A stretch of 12,655 nucleotides of DNA, taken from positions 1 through 12,655 of the forward strand of contig JALXDB010000409.1 of NCBI GenBank assembly GCA_026990615.1. The letters are read 5' to 3'. Positions within the stretch are counted from its first letter, which is position 1. Each line of letters starts with the position of its first letter. The translations under genes were made by a program, and so were the position numbers. The notes under the pieces are model-generated. The model was not told the origin of the DNA. It saw nothing but the letters and a program-made list of their open reading frames with translations, and searched no databases. The stretch comes from Spirochaetota bacterium (GTDB lineage: Bacteria > Spirochaetota > B62-G9). This document shows, in pieces, positions 7,359-12,655 of the stretch.

Positions 7359-7841
7359 TCAATGTAAATCCCTGCCGGCATATTTCTTTTCTCTCATTAT
7401 TCTGCTGTAGAGGTTGAGCTCCTCTGCAAGATCTTTAAACTCATCTCTCTTTCTCAGGACAACATCAATGTTGTAATTTCCCACTTTGAAAAACTCAAGG
7501 ACCACCTTAAACCTGTAAATAGGCCCTGCCAGTCTGTTAGAATAGATCATTGAGAATAAGAATACGGCAACAAGAACAACAACGGCAGAAATAATAAAAG
7601 GAGGTATTATCATCTGAAAGGGTGTTGCTATACTCTCGACCTTAACTCCTTTCGAAACCTGTATAAATATTTTATTTTCAAACATATTTCTTAATCCGTA
7701 TTCAAAGTAGAAGTAAAGCACTATAGCGATAAATGCCGCAACAAAAGAAAAAATTGTTATCATCATAGCCCTGACTATAAATCTGTACTGAAAATTTCGG
7801 TTTACAATATAATGTCTTCTCACATACTTTCTTGTATTCAT
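7359..7841 (-). CDS. Small membrane protein with two TM segments and a HAMP domain
   Basis: A 160-residue inner-membrane protein. TM1 is about 21-46, then a short periplasmic loop of about 30 residues, TM2 about 78-100, and a cytoplasmic HAMP domain about 100-152 opening with S-N-R-L-A-G-P-I-Y-R. The basic N-terminus (R-K-Y-V-R-R-H-Y) ahead of an F-Q-Y-R-F motif recurs, as I recall, in HAMP proteins of Deltaproteobacteria and relatives. Nothing follows the HAMP: no kinase, cyclase or methyl-accepting domain, so it looks like a sensor input without an output. The start chosen is ATG at 7841, preceded by GGGAGA about nine bases away; the longer frame opens with TTG at 7883 and lacks a ribosome binding site. 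It is divergent from lnt. It may signal through partner proteins or be a stripped chemoreceptor-like protein. Confidence 0.8.
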   Translation of the reverse strand: MNTRKYVRRHYIVNRNFQYRFIVRAMMITIFSFVAAFIAIVLYFYFEYGLRNMFENKIFIQVSKGVKVESIATPFQMIIPPFIISAVVVLVAVFLFSMIYSNRLAGPIYRFKVVLEFFKVGNYNIDVVLRKRDEFKDLAEELNLYSRIMREKKYAGRDLH

Positions 7842-7862
7842 AATATTTCGTCTCCCAAAAAA

Positions 7863-7891
7863 GCTATAATATTGCCAATTCAAACTGCCAA
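7863..7891 (-). promoter_or_regulatory. Candidate promoter for the HAMP gene, overlapping the lnt promoter
   Basis: Minus-strand TTGGCA (7891-7886) and TATAGC (7868-7863) are separated by 17 bases. Transcription would begin near 7856, about 15 bases before the start codon, which still accommodates the Shine-Dalgarno. It shares most of its bases with the opposing lnt promoter. Confidence 0.4.
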
Positions 7892-7900
7892 AATTATATT
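7872..7900 (+). promoter_or_regulatory. Sigma-70-type promoter for the lnt-cobC-cobU cluster
   Basis: TTGCCA (7872-7877) and TATATT (7895-7900) are separated by exactly 17 bases, each matching the consensus at five of six positions. This is the best promoter match in the window. The predicted transcription start near 7907 lies inside or after an upstream ATG at 7903, which argues that translation of Lnt begins at 7966. Confidence 0.55.
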
Positions 7901-7965
7901 AAATGGAAAAATCGCCATCATTTAAAGTAATAAACCCGAAAATATTTAGGGGCGAAGAGGGCAAG

Positions 7966-9621
7966 ATGAAAAATTATGAAAAACTCAATATCCGAGCAGA
8001 GCAGAACATAAACAGATGGTACATTCATTTTTTACTTGCCCTTTCTAGCTTTGTAATGCTTTTATTTTCTTTTCCCACCTATAATATTAATATACTGGGA
8101 TTCATTGCTCTAGTACCGATTCTCTTCATAGTATATACGACAGACCTAAAAAAAACAATAATTTACAGCATTGTTTCAGGATTCCTCTTCTACGCCTTTT
8201 ACCTTTTCTGGATGAACGCCTATCTCGCTGTAGTCGGCGTCTCATTCGTAACTGTGGTCTTCGGAGGATACTTTGTAATATCTATGATACTTATCTATTT
8301 TGTATCATCAAGATTCCCAAAATACAGGGTAATTACAACCCCAATAATCTGGATAAGTATCGAATACATAAGGAGCTTCGGCTTTCTCGGATTCACATTT
8401 GGATCTATGGGATACACTCAGCACTATTTTACACGATTTATACAGATTGCTGAATTTGGAGGGGAGCCCCTCGTTTCTTTTATCGTAGTGCTGACAAATT
8501 CTGCTATAGCCCACATTTTTGCAAGAGCTGTCGAGGAAAGGCATTTTAACCTGAAATTAAAGGTATTTTCACCCTTAATTATCTCAATAATTTTGATTTT
8601 AATATCAACACTATATGGAAACTATGCGGTAAAAAGGCCGATTCCAAAATCACCCAGTTTAAAGATAGCCCTGATTCAGGCCCTGAGCAGTCCGAGGACA
8701 AAGTGGAAAGAAGAAAAGTGGAAGACCTTAAAACGTCTCACCGATTTGAGCCTTGAAGCCTATCTCAAAGATAAAAGCATCGATCTTATAGTGTGGACCG
8801 AGACTGCAATAAGAACAAGCCTAAGACCCAACTTAATATATGGAACTCCGTACCACATGAGAATTGTCAGGTTGATTAACCAGCTTAAAACGTACTTTCT
8901 AATTGGCTCACCCGATAACTACAGCGTTTTAAAAAACAAAGAGGTAAATCCAAGCCACCTATCATCGGTCTACCCTGTAAAAAGCGAAGAAGAGATCTGG
9001 ACCAACAGTGCGTATCTTTTAAATCCAGAAGGGGAAATAATAGGCAAGTACGACAAAATGAAGTTAACACCCTTTGGAGAGCACTTCCCCCTTGGCAAGA
9101 AAATAAAGTTTCTACAGAAGATACTCGACAAATTTACAGATAGTGCAGGATTCACACCGGGCAACAGATATAAAATTTTTAATCTGAAAGGTATGAAATT
9201 TGGGGTTGTAATATGCTGGGAGGGTACATACGGGTATTTTATAAGGGAATTTGTAAAAAGAGGGGCTGATTTTATAATCAATATATCCAACGACATGTGG
9301 ACAAAAACAGCTGCCGGACACTATCAGCATTTTTCGATAACCAAGTTCAGGGCAATCGAAAACAGGATATGGTATGCAAGAGCGGGAAATGATGGGGTAA
9401 CAGCATTTATAAACCCGGACGGAATTGTGGTTAAATCCCTTCCAATTAAAAAAACGGGATACCTTATAGGAGTTGTCGGACCAAAGATGTACACAACAGT
9501 ATATACCAGATATGGAGACGTCCTTCCAAAGGCAACCTCCATCCTTACCATAATCCTAATCCTGTTCTCAATTATAAATCCTGCGCTGCTCAAACACAGA
9601 TCAAAAAAAAGGAAGATCTAA
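7966..9621 (+). CDS. lnt: Apolipoprotein N-acyltransferase
   Basis: A 551-residue inner-membrane enzyme that adds the third acyl chain, from a phospholipid, to the N-terminal cysteine of lipoproteins, the last maturation step before Lol-dependent sorting. Several hydrophobic helices fill roughly residues 20-220, followed by a periplasmic nitrilase domain and a C-terminal helix at about 524-542. The catalytic triad is intact: Glu279 (W-T-E-T-A), Lys364 (Y-D-K-M-K-L-T-P-F-G-E) and Cys417 (V-I-C-W-E), equivalent to E. coli Glu267, Lys335 and Cys387. S-N-D-M-W follows as expected. ATG 7966 is chosen over the in-frame ATG 7903: AGAGGG lies four bases upstream, while 7903 has no ribosome binding site and coincides with the predicted transcription start. 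The first 20 residues are hydrophilic. It ends eight bases before the cobC-like gene, so they are probably co-transcribed. Confidence 0.95.
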   Translation: MKNYEKLNIRAEQNINRWYIHFLLALSSFVMLLFSFPTYNINILGFIALVPILFIVYTTDLKKTIIYSIVSGFLFYAFYLFWMNAYLAVVGVSFVTVVFGGYFVISMILIYFVSSRFPKYRVITTPIIWISIEYIRSFGFLGFTFGSMGYTQHYFTRFIQIAEFGGEPLVSFIVVLTNSAIAHIFARAVEERHFNLKLKVFSPLIISIILILISTLYGNYAVKRPIPKSPSLKIALIQALSSPRTKWKEEKWKTLKRLTDLSLEAYLKDKSIDLIVWTETAIRTSLRPNLIYGTPYHMRIVRLINQLKTYFLIGSPDNYSVLKNKEVNPSHLSSVYPVKSEEEIWTNSAYLLNPEGEIIGKYDKMKLTPFGEHFPLGKKIKFLQKILDKFTDSAGFTPGNRYKIFNLKGMKFGVVICWEGTYGYFIREFVKRGADFIINISNDMWTKTAAGHYQHFSITKFRAIENRIWYARAGNDGVTAFINPDGIVVKSLPIKKTGYLIGVVGPKMYTTVYTRYGDVLPKATSILTIILILFSIINPALLKHRSKKRKI

Positions 9622-9629
9622 AAGATAAT

Positions 9630-10232
9630 ATGGAAAAGAGAGAGGTGATACTGGTAAGGCATGGACAGAGTACGTTAAACAAACTTAAGGTTTTTGCCGG
9701 CAGGCAGGATGTCAGGCTTACCGAGGAAGGGATCGCCCAGATAAAAAGAAGTGCCGAATTCCTATCATCAAGGTACAATCATGTGGATTTTATATTTTCA
9801 AGTCCCCTGCTTAGGGCTAAAGCAACAGCAGAATTGTTAAATGAAAGATTCAACTCTTCAGTATTAATCGACAGCAGGCTTGTTGAGACGGATTTTGGCA
9901 GATGGGAGGGGAAAAGCCCTGATGAACTTGCACATATGAAAGAATGGGAAAGCTACGAAATGGATCCATTTCATTTTCATTTTCCGGATGGAGAGTCACC
10001 CCAAGACGTTAAATCACGTGTCCTTGATTTTAAAAGGGAGATAATCTGTGATAAAAGATGGACAAGAATAGTCATTGTTTCACACTACACCCCTATTACC
10101 TTTTATATACTCGATGTTCTCAACTGCTCCGATTCTATAAGAGCAGCCTTTAAGCTGACCCATGGAGGAATATCGGTTGTTGAATACCGGGAGCAGTACG
10201 AATATATTGGGATGCTTAACTTTCTGCCATAA
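9630..10232 (+). CDS. cobC: Histidine phosphatase, probably alpha-ribazole-5'-phosphate phosphatase
   Basis: A 200-residue branch-1 histidine phosphatase (phosphoglycerate mutase superfamily). The phospho-histidine signature L-V-R-H-G-Q places His11 in the active site. Second-half residues are Glu86 (L-V-E-T-D-F-G-R-W-E-G) and His152 (V-S-H-Y-T-P-I). Sequence alone gives only the family. The call of CobC, which removes phosphate from alpha-ribazole phosphate in nucleotide-loop assembly of cobalamin, rests on the next gene being cobU, 42 bases downstream, and on the L-x-E-x-x-F-G-x-W-E-G motif usual in CobC-like members. The ribosome binding site is weak, and the start codon sits eight bases after lnt, consistent with translational coupling. 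A generic phosphatase or mutase remains possible. Confidence 0.72.
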   Translation: MEKREVILVRHGQSTLNKLKVFAGRQDVRLTEEGIAQIKRSAEFLSSRYNHVDFIFSSPLLRAKATAELLNERFNSSVLIDSRLVETDFGRWEGKSPDELAHMKEWESYEMDPFHFHFPDGESPQDVKSRVLDFKREIICDKRWTRIVIVSHYTPITFYILDVLNCSDSIRAAFKLTHGGISVVEYREQYEYIGMLNFLP

Positions 10233-10274
10233 CAACAAAAGGATAACGACAAAACAACGATGGGAGGTAATTAG

Positions 10275-10805
10275 TTGCCGCTAAAATTTGTAACTGGGGG
10301 TGCAAGTTCAGGCAAAACAAAGTTTGCCCTTTCACTTCTAAAAGAGAGCCAGGATGTTACATACATTGCTACAGGACTTCCCATAGATGAAGAGATGAGA
10401 AATAGAATTGAAAAGCATAAATCGGAAAGACCACCGGCATGGGAAACAGTGGAGGAACCGGTAGATATTAAGAAAGTGCTTACAGATATGGAAAAAAGCA
10501 AAAAAAATAGAGATGTAATAATCGACTGCCTGACATTCTGGGTATCAAACCTCATCTACATGAAAGAGTACAGCGATGAAACGATTATGATAGAGGCAAA
10601 AGAGCTTGCCGAGAAGTGCCGGAGATATAAAAATGAGGTTGTTGTTGTAACAAACGAACTCGGTATGAGCATAATACCCGAAAATAGGGATGCCAGAAGA
10701 TTCAGAAAGATATCAGGAGAGGTAAATCAAATATTCGCAGCCAAAAGCAGAGAGGCCTACCTTGTAGTAAGTGGCATAGGAATCAAAATTAAAGAAATTA
10801 TTTGA
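10275..10805 (+). CDS. cobU: Adenosylcobinamide kinase / adenosylcobinamide-phosphate guanylyltransferase
   Basis: A 176-residue bifunctional enzyme that phosphorylates adenosylcobinamide and then attaches GMP, preparing the lower-ligand assembly of vitamin B12. The P-loop G-G-A-S-S-G-K-T spans residues 8-15. The R-I-x-x-H segment puts His48 where CobU carries the guanylylated histidine (His46 in Salmonella numbering). D-C-L-T-F-W-V-S-N-L at 84-93 and T-N-E-L-G from 126 are family landmarks. Length is typical (about 170-180). The start is TTG at 10275, fixed by GGGAGG at 10262-10267, seven bases upstream; no ATG precedes the P-loop strand. Neither cobS, cobT nor cbiB is in the window. The enzyme serves both de novo synthesis and salvage, so its presence does not settle which the organism does. 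Confidence 0.93.
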   Translation: MPLKFVTGGASSGKTKFALSLLKESQDVTYIATGLPIDEEMRNRIEKHKSERPPAWETVEEPVDIKKVLTDMEKSKKNRDVIIDCLTFWVSNLIYMKEYSDETIMIEAKELAEKCRRYKNEVVVVTNELGMSIIPENRDARRFRKISGEVNQIFAAKSREAYLVVSGIGIKIKEII

Positions 10806-10830
10806 TTATTTATTAATTTAATTTTATACT
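10802..10830 (+). promoter_or_regulatory. Candidate promoter for the SucD-like gene, overlapping the cobU stop
   Basis: TTGATT (10802-10807) and TATACT (10825-10830) are separated by exactly 17 bases. The -10 matches at five of six positions, and the -35 keeps the important TTGA. Transcription would begin near 10837, leaving a leader of about 125 bases before the ATG at 10963. No terminator is seen after cobU, so read-through is also possible. Confidence 0.45.
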
Positions 10831-10836
10831 ACTATC

Positions 10837-10962
10837 GTATAAATCTACTTTGTTTACTTTCGAGACTTAGTAGGGTACCTCCGATCTCCGGTACTTAACC
10901 CACACATTTTTCAGAGAAAATGCTCTGGAGGATTGGATTCTATTTTTTTATGGGGGAATTAA
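10837..10962 (+). promoter_or_regulatory. Putative structured 5' leader of the SucD-like gene
   Basis: The leader can form GTACC (10875-10879) with GGTAC (10890-10894) around a 10-base loop, and CAGAG (10912-10916) with CTCTG (10923-10927) around a 6-base loop. CCTCC (10878-10882) can instead pair with GGAGG (10927-10931), which would break both hairpins. A run of seven T (10943-10949) precedes the Shine-Dalgarno GGGGGA (10952-10957). I recognise no known riboswitch class. The stems are seen; regulation is inferred. Confidence 0.3.
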
Positions 10963-11796
10963 ATGTCAATACTACTTGACAGAAAGACCAGAATACTCGT
11001 TCAAGGGATAACCACAACAGAGGGTAGACAGCATACGGCAAAGATGCTTGAATGCAAATCGGAAGTTGTCGCCGGGGTAAGTCCTGGTAAGTACGGGCAG
11101 GAGGTTATGGGTGTTCCGGTTTACGATAAGGTAAGTGAGGCTGTAAAAAAACACAAAATAGATGTATCCGTTATATTCGTACCAAAGAATGCCGTACTTT
11201 CGGCTGCTACAGATGCTATAAACGAAGGAATACCATTAATTGTGATAGTTACTGAGAATATACCCATTACCGATACAATAAAGATAAAGGACCAGGCAGC
11301 AAAAAAAGGGGTAATGATTATAGGTCCTGGATCATCCGGGATTCTTGTTCCTAAAATCAGCAAGGTAGGCGATATGTCAACCGAGTATGTACTGCCCGGA
11401 ATGGCAGGTGTTATTACAAGGTCAAAGGGCAAGGAAAAACAGATATGCCAGAGCCTCTTTAAAGAAGAAATCGGAGAAAGCACAATAGTGAGCCTTGGCG
11501 GAGATAAAATAATTGGAACAGGCTATATAGAGATTTTAAAGCTATTTGAAAAGGACGAAAGCACACAGGTTGTAGTCATAGGCGGAGAACCTGAAGGCAG
11601 ACTGGAGGAGGATGCGGCAAGGTATATTAAGAGCAGTGGATATTCAAAACCGGTTATTGCCTATATCTTCGACAGGGAAAAGAATCCTCAGATTGCCGAA
11701 GAAAAGGAAAAGATGCTGGAAGATGCAGATGTTACCGTGGTGGATGATATTTGGGAGATTGGCCAGATAATAAACGAATCCACCATAGAAGAATAG
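10963..11796 (+). CDS. Succinyl-CoA synthetase alpha subunit-like protein lacking the catalytic histidine loop
   Basis: A 277-residue homologue of SucD (usual length about 290). The N-terminal CoA-binding Rossmann domain is recognisable: V-Q-G-I-T-T-T-E-G from Val13, S-P-G-K (Lys43), F-V-P (72-74) and V-T-E-N-I-P (96-101) match the CoA contacts of SucD. The second domain aligns through G-G-D-K-I-I-G-T-G and E-E-D-A-A-R-Y-I. However, the segment that in active enzymes contains G-K-R-M-G-H-A-G and the phosphorylated histidine is absent: the chain goes from V-I-A-Y-I-F straight to D-R-E-K-N-P. The only histidines are His24 and His64. N-C-P-G of the active site is also changed to G-S-S-G. No beta subunit gene is nearby. 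It should therefore not catalyse the ligase reaction; CoA or acyl-CoA binding, or a regulatory role, is an inference. The ATG has GGGGGA about five bases upstream. Confidence 0.82.
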   Translation: MSILLDRKTRILVQGITTTEGRQHTAKMLECKSEVVAGVSPGKYGQEVMGVPVYDKVSEAVKKHKIDVSVIFVPKNAVLSAATDAINEGIPLIVIVTENIPITDTIKIKDQAAKKGVMIIGPGSSGILVPKISKVGDMSTEYVLPGMAGVITRSKGKEKQICQSLFKEEIGESTIVSLGGDKIIGTGYIEILKLFEKDESTQVVVIGGEPEGRLEEDAARYIKSSGYSKPVIAYIFDREKNPQIAEEKEKMLEDADVTVVDDIWEIGQIINESTIEE

Positions 11797-11812
11797 AAGA
11801 ATAGAAGAATAA
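11785..11812 (+). repeat. Tandem octamer repeat across the stop codon of the SucD-like gene
   Basis: ATAGAAGA occurs three times in a row with a partial fourth unit (11785-11812). The first unit and the start of the second encode the final I-E-E-stop. Because the stop already falls at the second unit, loss or gain of copies would not alter the protein. Confidence 0.8.
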
Positions 11813-11817
11813 TGGGA

Positions 11818-11883
11818 GATTATCATAAAGGTTTGTTGATCAACTACCTTTAATTAAAGCTCTGCCAGCTTTTAATGATAATC
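11818..11883. other. 66-base inverted-repeat element able to fold as a three-way junction
   Basis: Closing stem: GATTATCAT (11818-11826) with ATGATAATC (11875-11883), a perfect 9 bp. Arm 1: AAAGGT (11827-11832) with ACCTTT (11846-11851), enclosing the 10-base palindrome GTTGATCAAC (11835-11844). Arm 2: AAAGCT (11856-11861) with AGCTTT (11867-11872) around a CTGCC loop. The pairs are Watson-Crick, so the same fold is possible on either strand or as a DNA cruciform. It lies between convergent genes, which would suit a bidirectional terminator, but no T-run follows on either strand. A REP/MITE-like element or protein-binding site is an alternative. Confidence 0.6.
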
Positions 11884-11978
11884 AGGGATCCATAAAACAG
11901 TTTAAAATATATTCATTTACACCGGTTATACTTAAAAGTTTAACGTTTATCTCAAATTAAGCCCTGAATCGAGGCCTG

Positions 11979-12518
11979 CTATTCCTTTACATCTATATCT
12001 ACAAGCTTCACAATTGAATCAACCTTTGTTCTGTCCTTAAAAAAGGGTTTCAGATGAATTGAGTACACCAGAAGACCGGGCCTCTGCTCTTCAATTCTGT
12101 CCAGGAACTTTACAAAGCTCTCCACATCCACTGCATCTATTTTTATCTCCACGAAATTCTTTACTATGTTTTCCTCTCTTTTAACACCGCCGGGCCTAAT
12201 ATAGTCTATACTTTCCCTTATTCCGGTTTCCTGTGCGGTTGACTCAATAAAGGTTAATACAGAAATGTCTCTTTTACCGATTATTTTTTCCTTTAAAGAT
12301 TGATACACATCCCTGTAAGCTATATAATCCCCTGCAACCTCCTTTAGCCTGCGGTACTCTGAAACCAGGGCCTTTTCTTTGAACAAGAGTTCTTCCCTTC
12401 TCCTCATCACAGGTGTAATTATAAACTGGTATACAATAAACACAATAAGGATGATGAACAACCCAATAATAAGGTACCTCTCCCTCTGTGATAACCTGTA
12501 TAAAAATCTGATCTTCAT
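11979..12518 (-). CDS. Type II secretion / type IV pilus assembly protein, GspM/PilO-like
   Basis: A 179-residue bitopic inner-membrane protein. A short basic cytoplasmic stretch containing L-S-Q-R-E-R (9-14), a pattern typical of GspM, is followed by one TM helix (about 14-35), a charged coiled-coil region (about 38-78) and a C-terminal domain (about 85-179) with beta strands as in the ferredoxin-like fold of GspM/PilO. It would belong to the inner-membrane platform joining the cytoplasmic ATPase complex to the periplasm. The start is ATG 12518, four bases after the stop of the preceding gene, indicating translational coupling; a TTG at 12548 would overlap that gene by 26 bases. It is the last gene of a minus-strand operon that enters from the right. 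GspM versus PilO cannot be settled from this gene alone. Confidence 0.72.
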   Translation of the reverse strand: MKIRFLYRLSQRERYLIIGLFIILIVFIVYQFIITPVMRRREELLFKEKALVSEYRRLKEVAGDYIAYRDVYQSLKEKIIGKRDISVLTFIESTAQETGIRESIDYIRPGGVKREENIVKNFVEIKIDAVDVESFVKFLDRIEEQRPGLLVYSIHLKPFFKDRTKVDSIVKLVDIDVKE

Positions 12519-12522
12519 AGCC

Positions 12523-12655
12523 CTACTCTTGCTCTTCTTTAATATCAATGCTTATCTGGAAAGTTACCGTATATCCACCTGTACTTCCCGTCGTGCCGCT
12601 ATTTACAACTCTGACATTTGTAAATCGATCGGATTCTGAGATAGCAGCCTTTATT
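12523..12655 (-). CDS. C-terminal fragment of a GspL/PilN-like assembly protein (5' end outside window)
   Basis: An open minus-strand frame runs in from the window edge and ends with TAG at 12525-12523, giving 43 codons. The residues include F-T-N-V-R-V-V, a Gly/Thr/Ser-rich turn, then T-V-T-F-Q-I-S-I-D-I and an acidic end. Alternating hydrophobic strands of this kind close the periplasmic domain of PilN and GspL proteins, the usual partner encoded directly before PilO/GspM. The frame is supported by the tight four-base junction with the next gene. It is too short to recognise with certainty. Confidence 0.6.
   Translation of the reverse strand, partial: IKAAISESDRFTNVRVVNSGTTGSTGGYTVTFQISIDIKEEQE

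Noticed and set aside
7842..7883. Longer N-terminus for the HAMP protein starting at TTG 7883
   Set aside because: No ribosome binding site precedes the TTG, the predicted promoter lies inside this stretch, and ATG 7841 has a good GGGAGA.
7874..7891. Minus-strand GG/GC pattern suggestive of a sigma-54 promoter ahead of the HAMP gene
   Set aside because: The spacing between the GG and GC elements is 12 bases rather than the required 10.
7903..7965. ATG 7903 as the start of Lnt
   Set aside because: It lies at or before the predicted transcription start and has no Shine-Dalgarno, while ATG 7966 has AGAGGG directly upstream.
12379..12639. 86-codon + strand frame at the right edge
   Set aside because: It is antisense to the GspM-like gene and the coupled upstream gene, both of which have coherent protein features and a tight junction.

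Overview
The window reads as a low-GC (clearly AT-rich), gene-dense Gram-negative chromosome. Apolipoprotein N-acyltransferase and a type II secretion/pilus assembly gene imply an outer membrane. Multi-PAS hybrid kinases, small HAMP-only membrane proteins and mosaic B12 genes resemble Desulfobacterota (former Deltaproteobacteria) or a neighbouring phylum, but no rRNA or marker gene here fixes the lineage. No complete phage, CRISPR array, tRNA or transposase gene is visible.

Left third (1-6567): a YbgC-type acyl-CoA thioesterase is followed on the + strand by a 907-residue hybrid histidine kinase (four PAS, HisKA, HATPase, receiver). A second hybrid kinase (receiver, two PAS, HisKA, HATPase, receiver) converges on it tail to tail, with two bases between the stop codons. 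This second kinase starts at TTG and lies 25 bases behind a stand-alone homocysteine S-methyltransferase, probably in one transcript. Both kinases carry the same three-cysteine signature (C-x10-C-x2-C) in one PAS domain.

Middle (6568-9621): a CheY-like single-domain receiver is divergent from the methyltransferase operon. After it comes an AT-rich gap of about 300 bases holding a perfect 9-bp inverted repeat and a possible insertion-sequence end. A small two-TM HAMP protein (minus) and apolipoprotein N-acyltransferase (plus) then diverge from overlapping promoter-like sequences. These decide the Lnt start at 7966 rather than 7903.

Right third (9622-12655): lnt continues into a histidine phosphatase (probably CobC) and CobU, two steps of cobalamin nucleotide-loop assembly. 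A fresh promoter-like sequence at the end of cobU precedes a structured leader of about 125 bases and a succinyl-CoA synthetase alpha-like protein that has lost the phospho-histidine loop. A compact 66-base inverted-repeat element, able to fold as a three-way junction, lies beyond it. The window ends with two minus-strand genes of a type II secretion/type IV pilus operon: a GspM/PilO-like gene and the last 43 codons of a GspL/PilN-like gene.

Functional threads: cobalamin (cobC, cobU) and methionine methyl transfer may be linked. Three signalling genes (two hybrid kinases and a lone receiver) could form a phosphorelay. The catalytically degenerate SucD homologue and the intergenic structured elements are the least explained parts.
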